Position numbers and translations under genes: made by a program
From: Streptomyces albicerus
GTDB taxonomy: Bacteria; Actinomycetota; Actinomycetes; Streptomycetales; Streptomycetaceae
Length of the DNA: 64,000 nucleotides
Reading direction: 5' to 3'
Assembly: GCF_008905045.1 (NCBI RefSeq)
Contig: NZ_VWMY01000043.1
Span: 39,580-103,579 of the forward strand
In this document: positions 46,212 through 54,183 of the stretch, in pieces
Layout: each line of letters begins with the position of its first letter
How positions within the stretch are numbered: position 1 is the first letter of the stretch
The notes under the pieces: generated by a model
What the model was told of the DNA's origin: nothing
The model's database searches: none
The model's input: the letters and a program-made list of their open reading frames with translations, nothing else

Positions 46212-48050
46212 TTATTCGCGGTCTTCGACGGTGGCGTGGTGGCGCCTGGCGAGGAACACCCCGAGGCCCGCCAGGACGACGACGCCCGCGACGATGCCGA
46301 TGATGACGCCTGTCTGGCTCGAGTCGTCGGAGGACTCGCCAGCGGCCGGAGTCGCCGACCACCAGCTCCAGTAGCCGTCCTGGCCGTAGATGTTGCCCGC
46401 GGCCTCCGGCATCGTCGTGATCGACGCGATGTGGTCGGTGCGGTAGGCCTCGACCGCGTTCGGGTACGCCATGACGTTCATGTACCCGGTGTCGTACAGC
46501 CGCGACTCCATGCGCTTGATGAGTTCCGCCCGTTTGGCGGGGTCGTACTCGGCGAGCTGCTGCTCGTACAGGTCGTCGTACTTCTTGTCGCAGATGAAGT
46601 TGTCGGTGGCGCCGATGTCCTTGGGTGTCGCAGGGAGCGCCGCGCAGGTGTGGATGGAGAGCACGAAGTCGGGGTCGGGGTTGACGGACCAGCCGTCGAA
46701 GGCGAGGTCGTACTCGCCCGCGAGCCAGGGATCGCTCACGTTGTCCCGGCAGTCGAGCGTGACACCGATACCGAGCTCGCCCCACCATTCCTCGAGATAC
46801 TGGCCGACTGCCTTGTCCTGCGGGTCCGTCGCGTGGCACAGGACGCGGTAGGTGATCGGCCTGCCGTTCTTGCCGACACGCTTGCCGTCACCGTTCTTCC
46901 GGTAGCCCGCCTCGTCGAGGAGCCGGGCCGCCCGGTCCGGGTCGTACGCGATCTTCTGACTGCCCGTCGGCTTCCAGTAGTACGTGGAGAAGCGCGGCGG
47001 GATGTAGCCCTCGCCCTCGGCCGCGTGGCCCTGGAAGACCTTGTCGATGACGGTCTTGCGGTCCACGGCCATGAACAGGGCCTTACGGACCCTCTGATCG
47101 AGCAGCGACTCGTGGCCGTCGCCGAACTTCTTGCCGTCCTTGGCCTGGGCGCCCGGGTTGGTGGCGAGCGCGTAGAAGCGGCGGCCGGGCGCGTCGTTGA
47201 CCGTGACGTTCTCCTCGCCCCTCAGCGCCGCCGACTGCGCGGGCGTCAGGCCGGAGACGAACGACACCTCGCCCTTCTGCAGGGCCGCGACCGCCGCGTC
47301 ACCGTCCTTGTAGTACTTGAAGACCAGCTCGTCGAACTTCGGAGTCCCGCGCCAGAAGGACTTGTTGGGCTCCAGCCGTACGTAGCTGTCGGCCTTGTAG
47401 CCCGTAAGGATGAAGGGGCCGTTGCCGACGACGGGGAAGTCCTTGTCGTTGTTGAACTTCGAGAAGTCGCCGACCTTCTCCCAGACGTGCTTCGGCACGA
47501 TCGGAACATCCAGCGCGGCCATGGTGGCCTGCGGCTTCTTCAGCTCGATGACGAGCTCGGTGGGGCTGGGCGCGGTGACCTTCTTGAAGTTCGCGACGAA
47601 GCTGCCGTTCGCGGTGGCCGCGCCCTCGTCGGTCATCATCTTGTTGAACGTCCACGCCGCGTCCTCGGCGGTGGCCTGTTCGCCGTCGGACCACTTGGAG
47701 TTGTCGCGGATCGTGTAGGTCCAGGTGAGCTTGTCGGCGGAGGGCTCCCACTTGGTGGCCAGGCCCGCGATCGCGCTGTTGTCCTTCGCGGAGTAGTTGG
47801 TCAGGTACTCGTACGTGAGGCGGTGCAGGCTCGTACTGACCAGGCGCTGTGCCAGGAACGGGCTCAGCGAGTCGACGCTCTGCGCCACCGCGACCGTGAG
47901 GACCTTCTTGCCATCCTTCGCCTCGGCCTGCTGGGGCGCCGGATTGAGCGGGGTCACGAGGCCGACCGTGAGGGTGAGGGCGGCGGCGCCGGCGGCCGCG
48001 AGGAGGCGGAGGGCTGTGCCCCTTCCGCCGAACTGGTCGTGTGTGTCCAT
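46212..48050 (-). CDS. Peptide ABC transporter substrate-binding protein with C-terminal membrane anchor
   Basis: About 612 aa of the SBP_bac_5 family (VAVAQSVDSLSPF, WEPSADKLTWTYTIRDNSKWSDG, VRKALFMAVDRKTVIDKVF). Start at 48050 (MDTHDQFGGRG) with AGGTC upstream; alternatives are at 48071 and 48098. The N-terminal signal has no lipobox cysteine. Instead the C-terminus has a membrane segment (GVIIGIVAGVVVLAGLGVFL) followed by a short basic tail, so the protein appears anchored at its C-terminus. Most Gram-positive peptide-binding proteins are lipoproteins, so this is unusual. The promoter lies at 48135-48164. Confidence 0.88.
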   Translation of the reverse strand: MDTHDQFGGRGTALRLLAAAGAAALTLTVGLVTPLNPAPQQAEAKDGKKVLTVAVAQSVDSLSPFLAQRLVSTSLHRLTYEYLTNYSAKDNSAIAGLATKWEPSADKLTWTYTIRDNSKWSDGEQATAEDAAWTFNKMMTDEGAATANGSFVANFKKVTAPSPTELVIELKKPQATMAALDVPIVPKHVWEKVGDFSKFNNDKDFPVVGNGPFILTGYKADSYVRLEPNKSFWRGTPKFDELVFKYYKDGDAAVAALQKGEVSFVSGLTPAQSAALRGEENVTVNDAPGRRFYALATNPGAQAKDGKKFGDGHESLLDQRVRKALFMAVDRKTVIDKVFQGHAAEGEGYIPPRFSTYYWKPTGSQKIAYDPDRAARLLDEAGYRKNGDGKRVGKNGRPITYRVLCHATDPQDKAVGQYLEEWWGELGIGVTLDCRDNVSDPWLAGEYDLAFDGWSVNPDPDFVLSIHTCAALPATPKDIGATDNFICDKKYDDLYEQQLAEYDPAKRAELIKRMESRLYDTGYMNVMAYPNAVEAYRTDHIASITTMPEAAGNIYGQDGYWSWWSATPAAGESSDDSSQTGVIIGIVAGVVVLAGLGVFLARRHHATVEDRE

Positions 48051-48134
48051 GGGTCGCTGACCTCGTGTCATCACTCGCACGGAGATGGGCTGTCGCACTG
48101 CTCGATCCGGTGACCGCGGCCGGATTGATGTGAG

Positions 48135-48164
48135 TGTCTATCAGCGGCGGTCCACACGAGTCAA
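48135..48164 (-). promoter_or_regulatory. Candidate sigma-70-type promoter of the peptide transporter operon
   Basis: On the minus strand TTGACT (48159-48164) and TAGACA (48135-48140) are separated by 18 bases, 84 bases before the start codon. It is a good match for a housekeeping promoter. Confidence 0.6.
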
Positions 48165-48339
48165 CGGCCGGAGAACCCCATGTGGCCTGCGGAAATAACG
48201 AGTTGACCCGGATTTCATGGCCATTGGTTCAGACCGGTGAAGGGTGCCTGGTCGGGGGATGGCGGAGGGGAACGGGGCTGGTGCGGGGGCGTTTTGGGCC
48301 GGGCCGCGCGGGGTGCGTTCGGAAGGTGTTCGGGGTACG

Positions 48340-48378
48340 CGAAGGGCCCGCGCCGTGAGGTACGGGGCGGGCCCTTCG
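48340..48378 (-). terminator. Strong hairpin after the EspI-like gene
   Basis: CGAAGGGCCCGC (48340-48351) pairs perfectly with GCGGGCCCTTCG (48367-48378), and the loop has an inner CCGT/ACGG pairing. It lies about 52 bases downstream of the EspI-like stop, on the minus strand. The rest of 48051-48429, apart from the promoter above, shows no gene. Confidence 0.75.
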
Positions 48379-48429
48379 GGGTGGAACGGGGGCCGGGGAT
48401 TCGGCCGGACGGGTTACGGGTGGGGTTTG

Positions 48430-51400
48430 TTACTGGTGGGGCGGCGGGGGTGGTGGGGTCTGGCCCTGGGGGTCCTGAGCGGCGCCCTCCTGGCCGCCCT
48501 GTCCTGCCGCCTGGGGTTGCTGGGGTTGCTGGGGTGCCTGAGGCTGCGGCGCCTGGTAGGGCTGGCCGGGCTGGAACTGCTGGCTCGGAGCCGGGGCGTT
48601 CGGGTTGAAGGGCTGACCCGGGGCGGCCGGGGCCGGGGGCTGCTGGAAGGGGGCGCCCGGCTGAGGCTGACCCGGCTGCTGGGGCTGGGAGGCCGGGGCG
48701 GACGGCTGGGGCTGCCAGCCCTGGGGGGCGGCGCCGGGGTGCCCCTGGTGGCCTTGCTGGCCCGGGTGACCGGGCTGGCCCTGCTGCTGGGGCGGCTGCG
48801 GGTAGGGCTGACCCGGCTGGGCGGGCGGGCCCTGCTGGGGGGCCTGGCCCGGATATGGCTGACCTGGCATCGGCTGCCCTGGCATTGGCTGGCCCGGAAT
48901 GGGCTGGCCCGGCATCGGTGGGGCGGCGACCGGCGGCGGGTTGCCGTCCGACGTCCACAGGCCCTGCGACTGCTGGTGGCGCGCGATGTCCTCGGCGACC
49001 AGGGCCGAGAGGTTGAAGTACGCCTCGCGCACCTTCGGCCGCATCATGTCGAGATCGACCTCGGCGCCCGCGGCCAGATGCTCGTCGAACGGCACCACGA
49101 TCACGCCCCGGCAGCGCGTCTCGAAGTGGCTGACGATGTCGTCCACCTTGATCATCTTGCCGGTGTCGCGCACCCCGGAGATGACGGTGATGGACCGCGA
49201 CACCAGGTCCGCGTACCCGTGCGCCGACAGCCAGTCCAGCGTCGTACTGGCGCTGCTGGCACCGTCCACCGACGGCGTCGAGATGATGATGAGCTGGTCG
49301 GCGAGGTCGAGCACGCCGCGCATGGCGCTGTAGAGCAGACCCGTACCGGAGTCCGTCAGGATGATCGGGTACTGCTTGCCGAGCACGTCGATCGCGCGCC
49401 GGTAGTCCTCGTCGTTGAAGGTCGTCGACACGGCCGGGTCGACGTCGTTGGCGATGATCTCGAGCCCCGACGACGCCTGCGAGGTGAACCGCCGGATGTC
49501 CATGTACGAGTTGAGGTACGGGATCGCCTGTACGAGGTCACGGATGGTGGCCCCGGTCTCCCGGCGCACACGGCGACCGAGCGTGCCGGCGTCCGGGTTG
49601 GCGTCGATGGCGAGGATCTTGTCCTGCCGCTCCGTGGCGAGCGTGGAGCCGAGCGCGGTGGTCGTGGTCGTCTTGCCGACGCCGCCCTTCAGGCTGATGA
49701 CGGCGATCCGGTAGCACGACAGCACCGGCGTACGGATCAGCTCGAGCTTGCGCTGCCGCTCGGCCTCCTCCTTCTTCCCCCCGAGCTTGAACCGGGAGGA
49801 ACCGGCCGCCGGGCGCCCGCTCTTCGCCTTCTGCTTCTTGTTGTTGAGCAGCCGGTCCGACGACAGCTCCACGGCCGCCGTGTACCCCAGTGGTGCCCCC
49901 GGGTTGGTCGGCTGCCGCTGATCGTGCTGCACGGGCTGCGGCCAGGCGGTGCCGGTACGGGGGTCTACGGGGGGCTGCTGCCCGGGCTGGGGCTGCTGGG
50001 CCTGGGGCTGGGGCTGGGGCTGGTGAGCCTGCGGTTGAGGCTGAGGCTGGGGCATGCCGTGCTGGCCGTGCTGGCCGGCACCGGGGTTCGGCTGCTGTGG
50101 TGCGGGCTGCTGGTGGGGCTGGCCCTGCTGGGGGAGCGGCTGCGCGGCGGGCGGCTGAGGAGCGGCTGCCTGCTGATCCGGAGCCGGAGCCGGAGCCGGG
50201 GCCTGCGGCGCGGGAGCCTGCGGCGCCTGAGCGGTCGGCGGCTGCGGGAACCCGTAACCTCCAGGCTGGGCAGGCGAGTTGGGCGTACCCGGCTGCGGGA
50301 ATCCGTATCCGGCCTGCGGGTTGGGCGGCTGGGGTGCGGTGGGGTCGGCGGCGGGAGTGCCGGGCTGCGAGAACCCGTAACCGGCTCCTGCCTGCTGGTT
50401 GGGCACCTGCGGTGCCGCGGGGTTCGCAGCAGGGGCTCCGCCGGGTTGCGGGAATCCATAACCGGGCTGCTGGCCGGGCACGTTGGGCGTGCTCGGGGCG
50501 GGGGCACCCGGCTGCGGGAACCCGTAACCCGCAGGCTGCGCAGGCACGTTGGGCGCGCCCTGAGCAGGAGCGCCCGGCTGCGGGAACCCATAGCCGGGAG
50601 CCTGCGCGGGAATGCTCGGTGCTGCCGGAGCCGGTTGCGCCGGAGCAGGCTGGGATGCGGCGGGCTGGTCCGGCCGCTGGAGACCGTAGCCGTCCTGGGG
50701 CGTGTGGGGCGCCGGGTGAGCGGGCTGAGCGGAAGCGGGGCCGGACTGCGGGAATCCGTAACCACCTTGAGGATCCGGGGCCGGAGCGGGAGCCGGGGCC
50801 GGCGTCTGTGCCGGAGGTGCCGTGGAAGCTCCGGGCGGCGGGAATCCGGGAACGGCCTGCCCCGCGGGAGCTGCACCGGGAACGTTGTCCTGCAGCCCCG
50901 GAGCCGTACCAGGAACGCTGTCCCGCGGCCCCGGAGCCATACCCGGAGCGCTGAACTGCGGGAAGCCGTAACCCCCCGGCTGCCCAGGAGCTGCCGGAGC
51001 ACCGGAGGCGGGTGCCGGAGCGGGCGCGTCGGCGGCAGGCGATTCAGACGACGCAGGCGCAGCAGGACTGCCGGACGCGCCGGGCGTACCGGACGCGCCG
51101 GGCGTACCCGGCGCGGCAGGCCAAGCCGGCGGCGAAAGCTGCGGTGCCTGCGGCTGGAACGGCGGCTGCCCCTGCGGCGGCACGGACGGCTGAGCCGGAG
51201 CCGCCGGCGGCTGCTCGCCGTCACCCTCTCCGGACGCGGGCCACTGCGCGGCAGATGCGGGCGCGGCGGGCTGGTACGAGGGCGGCAACGGCGGAAGCCC
51301 ACCCTGCGGCAGCGGCGGCGGAGCCCACGCGGGAGGCGCGTCCTGCACGGCGTCGGTCACATCCGAACCGGCCCCCGGCACCGCATCCTGCGGCTCCGCG

Positions 51401-52623
51401 TCCCGGGGCTCGGCCCCGCCCGCCGGCGCGGTGTCCTTCGGCTCCGCATCGCGAGGCCGGACGTCCTCGGGCTCCGCGTCCCGCGGCTCGGAGTCCTGCG
51501 GCTCGGAGTCCTGCGGTTCCGCGTCCTGCGGCTCGGAGTCCTCCACGGGCACGGCATCACTGACGTCACCGGAGTCCTCGGCAACGACGTCAACCTGATG
51601 CAACTCGACAACGTTCGCGGACTCCTCCGCGGCGTCGCCCGTGTCCTCGTCGACGTCCTCGTCGACCTCGCCGGACACGTCCTCCGAGGTCGCCACCTCG
51701 GCATCTTCGTTTTCTTCGTCTACGTCATCGCTGTCATCGCTGTCATCGCCGCCGTCGGACTCGCGCCCGAACGCCACCTCGACGACCTCCGCGTCGGCGT
51801 CGGGGCCGGCGTCGGCGTCCTCGTCGGCTCCTTCCGCGACGTCATCCGCGACGGCACCCTCAATGTCATCCGCGACCTCGTCCGCGACCGCGTCCGAGGC
51901 CGTGGCCCGCTCCGCGATCTCCCGCTTCAGAGCGACAGAGGAGATCCGCATGGTGGCGCCACTCTCAATGTCACCGTTACCGCCCTCGACCTCGTCAGAG
52001 GCCTCATCGGGCTCAGGGGTGTCGGCCACAGGAGCCGACGGCACATCGGCCGCGGGAGCCGGAGCCGTACCCTGCGGAGCCCACGGCCCCTGAAGGTTCG
52101 GCAGATTCGGCAGAGCGGCAGGCCCCCCGGCATCCGCGGCCGGCGCCTCAGGAGTCGGCCCGCCGGGCTCGAACCCGCTCCCCACAGGCAACTTCGGCAC
52201 GGCAACCGGACTGCCGGCAGGAGCAGCAGGAGGGGGAGTAGCAGAAGCAGCGGGGGGAGCGGCGGGAGGAGTAAAAGGAGCCCCGGGAGCAAAGGAAGGC
52301 GCGGGAGGCGTGGAAGGCACAGAAGCCGCCGAATCCGAAGGACCCTCAGTATCCGAAGGACCCTCAGTCGCCCCGGGTGCCTCTGCCTCGCCCGTTCCCT
52401 CCGCAGCGTCGGCGTCCGACGCCTCTTCCGCCGTGTCCGACTCCTCCTTGACCGGAGCCGACGAAGCCCCGTCCGAACTCCCCGACGCATTCTGCGTATA
52501 CCAGGCAGGAGGGGCGTAGTCGATGGTGAACTCGCCCGTCGTCTCGACGGCGGACTCGGCGTCGGACTGGTCATCGCCGGGTGTGGCCCAGCCCCCGCGG
52601 ATCCCGTCCCGATCGCTGTTCAC
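48430..52623 (-). CDS. EspI/MinD-like ATPase with long disordered N-terminus
   Basis: 1397 aa. The GTG start has AGGAGG 5 bases upstream. Residues 1-950 are disordered: an acidic Asp/Glu/Ala region with an EPQDSEP repeat, then Pro/Gln/Gly-rich sequence with about eight GYGFPQPG repeats. Residues about 960-1230 form a MinD/ParA-type ATPase: deviant Walker A ISLKGGVGKTTTT (about 975), ILAIDANPDAGTLG, and TDSGTGLLYSAM. The C-terminal 165 residues are Pro/Gln-rich. This architecture is that of EspI-type proteins associated with type VII secretion; no ESX genes lie in this window. No partner is adjacent. Confidence 0.85.
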   Translation of the reverse strand: MNSDRDGIRGGWATPGDDQSDAESAVETTGEFTIDYAPPAWYTQNASGSSDGASSAPVKEESDTAEEASDADAAEGTGEAEAPGATEGPSDTEGPSDSAASVPSTPPAPSFAPGAPFTPPAAPPAASATPPPAAPAGSPVAVPKLPVGSGFEPGGPTPEAPAADAGGPAALPNLPNLQGPWAPQGTAPAPAADVPSAPVADTPEPDEASDEVEGGNGDIESGATMRISSVALKREIAERATASDAVADEVADDIEGAVADDVAEGADEDADAGPDADAEVVEVAFGRESDGGDDSDDSDDVDEENEDAEVATSEDVSGEVDEDVDEDTGDAAEESANVVELHQVDVVAEDSGDVSDAVPVEDSEPQDAEPQDSEPQDSEPRDAEPEDVRPRDAEPKDTAPAGGAEPRDAEPQDAVPGAGSDVTDAVQDAPPAWAPPPLPQGGLPPLPPSYQPAAPASAAQWPASGEGDGEQPPAAPAQPSVPPQGQPPFQPQAPQLSPPAWPAAPGTPGASGTPGASGSPAAPASSESPAADAPAPAPASGAPAAPGQPGGYGFPQFSAPGMAPGPRDSVPGTAPGLQDNVPGAAPAGQAVPGFPPPGASTAPPAQTPAPAPAPAPDPQGGYGFPQSGPASAQPAHPAPHTPQDGYGLQRPDQPAASQPAPAQPAPAAPSIPAQAPGYGFPQPGAPAQGAPNVPAQPAGYGFPQPGAPAPSTPNVPGQQPGYGFPQPGGAPAANPAAPQVPNQQAGAGYGFSQPGTPAADPTAPQPPNPQAGYGFPQPGTPNSPAQPGGYGFPQPPTAQAPQAPAPQAPAPAPAPDQQAAAPQPPAAQPLPQQGQPHQQPAPQQPNPGAGQHGQHGMPQPQPQPQAHQPQPQPQAQQPQPGQQPPVDPRTGTAWPQPVQHDQRQPTNPGAPLGYTAAVELSSDRLLNNKKQKAKSGRPAAGSSRFKLGGKKEEAERQRKLELIRTPVLSCYRIAVISLKGGVGKTTTTTALGSTLATERQDKILAIDANPDAGTLGRRVRRETGATIRDLVQAIPYLNSYMDIRRFTSQASSGLEIIANDVDPAVSTTFNDEDYRRAIDVLGKQYPIILTDSGTGLLYSAMRGVLDLADQLIIISTPSVDGASSASTTLDWLSAHGYADLVSRSITVISGVRDTGKMIKVDDIVSHFETRCRGVIVVPFDEHLAAGAEVDLDMMRPKVREAYFNLSALVAEDIARHQQSQGLWTSDGNPPPVAAPPMPGQPIPGQPMPGQPMPGQPYPGQAPQQGPPAQPGQPYPQPPQQQGQPGHPGQQGHQGHPGAAPQGWQPQPSAPASQPQQPGQPQPGAPFQQPPAPAAPGQPFNPNAPAPSQQFQPGQPYQAPQPQAPQQPQQPQAAGQGGQEGAAQDPQGQTPPPPPPHQ

Positions 52624-52946
52624 AATTCCTCCTGGTGTGGTCGAGCACCCTCATGCCGAGCTGGGGCGACCGTTCTCGTCGTCCGAGGCCGTCCGACGCG
52701 CCCCGGCTCCCCCTGTGACGCGGCGGTCCCGTCCACGGGTTCTGCTGCCGCGCCCACCCCAGCCTAATCACGACAACCATCCCCACGGCAGGCCCGTCCA
52801 CCCCTCCGGTCCCACCCACTACGTCACACCCTGCCCAGAAGTAACGTACGAACGGCCTTGTACGGAAGGCAAAGTGGACAAAAGAGAGCGTAAGAAGCGC
52901 GCCCCGAGCCTCCCATGCACCCCCATGCAACGCCTCGACGCAACAA
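52624..52946. other. Intergenic stretch between the EspI-like gene and the hairpin
   Basis: Contains the ribosome-binding site of the EspI-like gene and its probable promoter region; no gene or repeat is apparent. Possible reading frames are Arg/Pro-rich and lack codon bias of a real gene. Confidence 0.5.
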
Positions 52947-52980
52947 GAGGGACCGGTGGCAAACAAGCCACCGGTCCCTC
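52947..52980 (-). terminator. Terminator hairpin of the DUF397 gene
   Basis: A perfect 14-base stem, GAGGGACCGGTGGC (52947-52960) with its complement (52967-52980), around a 6-base loop AAACAA. It lies 52 bases after the DUF397 stop on the minus strand. Confidence 0.8.
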
Positions 52981-53011
52981 CCACGCGCGCTCGACGCGGC
53001 TGCGCAGCTAA

Positions 53012-53039
53012 TCGGCTACTCGGCTACTCGGCTACTCGG
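53012..53039. repeat. 8-base tandem repeat at the end of the DUF397 gene
   Basis: TCGGCTAC occurs three times from 53012 to 53035, followed by a partial copy. On the minus strand each unit carries a TAG stop (ends at 53016, 53024, 53032); because 8 is not a multiple of 3, stops fall in all three frames at the end of the gene. Confidence 0.75.
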
Positions 53040-53328
53040 CCGAAACCCCTCCGTTGTGCGGCGCCGGCTCCAGATCGAACTCGCCGTCCCGCGCCCCCAG
53101 CACGAAGGCCCGCCACTCCGCCTCCGTGTACCGCAGGACCGTGTCCGGGTCGAGGGATGACCGCATGGCCACCGCGCCTCCGGGGAGGTACGCGATCTCG
53201 ACCCGCTCCTCGTGCTCCTCCGTACCCGGCGCGCTCTGCCATTCGACGCCCGAGATGTCGAGGGCATAGAGCTCGTCCTTCTCCCGCTCCTTGCGCGCCT
53301 TGACGTCCTTGTCCTCTGCCTCGGCCAT
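53032..53328 (-). CDS. DUF397 domain protein
   Basis: 98 aa. The DUF397 pattern is seen in LDISGVEWQSAPG, VEIAYLPGGAVAMRSSLDPDTVLRYTEAEWRAFVLGARDGEFD. The N-terminal 25 residues (AEAEDKDVKARKEREKDE) are charged and extra to the usual 60-aa domain. DUF397 proteins in Streptomyces usually pair with XRE-type regulators as small toxin-antitoxin-like or developmental partners; no such regulator is adjacent here. Start at 53328 has GGGG 9 bases upstream. Confidence 0.82.
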   Translation of the reverse strand: MAEAEDKDVKARKEREKDELYALDISGVEWQSAPGTEEHEERVEIAYLPGGAVAMRSSLDPDTVLRYTEAEWRAFVLGARDGEFDLEPAPHNGGVSAE

Positions 53329-53614
53329 GGCGAAGCGACCCCTTCCCGACGTACGAACCCGACATGCGAACGATCTGCCGCGACACCCTACTGGGACCGG
53401 CCCTGGCCTCCCCGGACTCCTGGAACCGCGGTCGGAGGGACCCCTGCCCCCTGGTACGCTGTGTGACGGCCGTATGTGTACGCACCCCCGGACCGCCCCC
53501 AAGGGGCCCTGGAGGACGCGCCCAGCGGATCCCCGCCTCCCGAGTAACGGAAGCTCCCCTGAGAAGTGGACCAGGGGCACTCGGTGGCCAGTGACAAGAC
53601 TACGAGGAGTACGC

Positions 53615-53902
53615 GTGTCGCTCGACGCCGCTACGAAGAAGCAGATCATCACCGAGTTCGGTACCAAGGAGGGCGACACCGGCTCCCCCGAGGTCCAGGT
53701 CGCGATGCTCTCGCGCCGTATCTCGGACCTGACCGAGCACCTCAAGACCCACAAGCACGACCACCACTCCCGTCGTGGTCTGCTGATCCTGGTCGGTCAG
53801 CGCCGTCGCCTGCTGCAGTACCTGGCGAAGAAGGACATCCAGCGCTTCCGTGCGCTGGTCGACCGCCTGGGCATCCGCCGCGGTGCGGCGGGCGCCAAGT
53901 AA
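53615..53902 (+). CDS. rpsO: 30S ribosomal protein S15
   Basis: 95 aa. SLDAATKKQIITEFGTKEGDTGSPEVQVA and LKTHKHDHHSRRGLLILVGQRRRLLQYL are conserved S15 sequence. S15 binds 16S rRNA early in assembly. GTG start with GAGGAG (53604-53609) at ideal spacing. It precedes pnp, as in nearly all bacteria, separated by a structured region. Confidence 0.97.
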   Translation: MSLDAATKKQIITEFGTKEGDTGSPEVQVAMLSRRISDLTEHLKTHKHDHHSRRGLLILVGQRRRLLQYLAKKDIQRFRALVDRLGIRRGAAGAK

Positions 53903-53912
53903 GACGCCGTGG

Positions 53913-53947
53913 AGGGAGCGGTTCCCACTCTGAGGGGGCCGCTCCCT
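53913..53947 (+). terminator. Hairpin between rpsO and pnp
   Basis: AGGGAGCGG (53913-53921) pairs with CCGCTCCCT (53939-53947) and is followed by TT. It is 10 bases after the rpsO stop. It could act as a partial terminator; in this operon readthrough and RNase III cleavage at such hairpins are known in Streptomyces. Confidence 0.7.
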
Positions 53948-54031
53948 TTGCTGTACGTGCGGAGTGTCACCACCCCTTTGTAGTGTGGTAGCACAACGCA
54001 ATAGCACGAGGATGAAGTGCACCTCGCCGCC

Positions 54032-54093
54032 GCCGGTCCTCGGTAGTGGCCCCCGGGCGATGCGAACCCCGGGTGCTTCGATCGAAGACCGGC
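54032..54093 (+). promoter_or_regulatory. Structured leader upstream of pnp
   Basis: GCCGGTC (54032-54038) and GACCGGC (54087-54093) enclose a second inverted pair, CCCCGGG with CCCCGGG-type bases, giving a multi-stem structure about 90 bases before the pnp start. A TTGTAG (53979-53984) and TAGCAC pair with about 18-base spacing lies just upstream and could be a pnp promoter. Confidence 0.5.
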
Positions 54094-54183
54094 CCGCACC
54101 AGATGGAGCGCTTCTCCGCCCACCGTCCCCCCGCCACACGGGCGGACCGGGACAAAAGACGAAAAGTATCGGAGAAAACGCTA

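Noticed and set aside
48244..52767. Long plus-strand open frame of about 1500 codons opposite the EspI-like gene
   Set aside because: It is a mirror of GC-biased codon use; composition is Gly/Arg/Leu-rich, with no ribosome-binding site or domain, while the minus strand has a clear ATPase.
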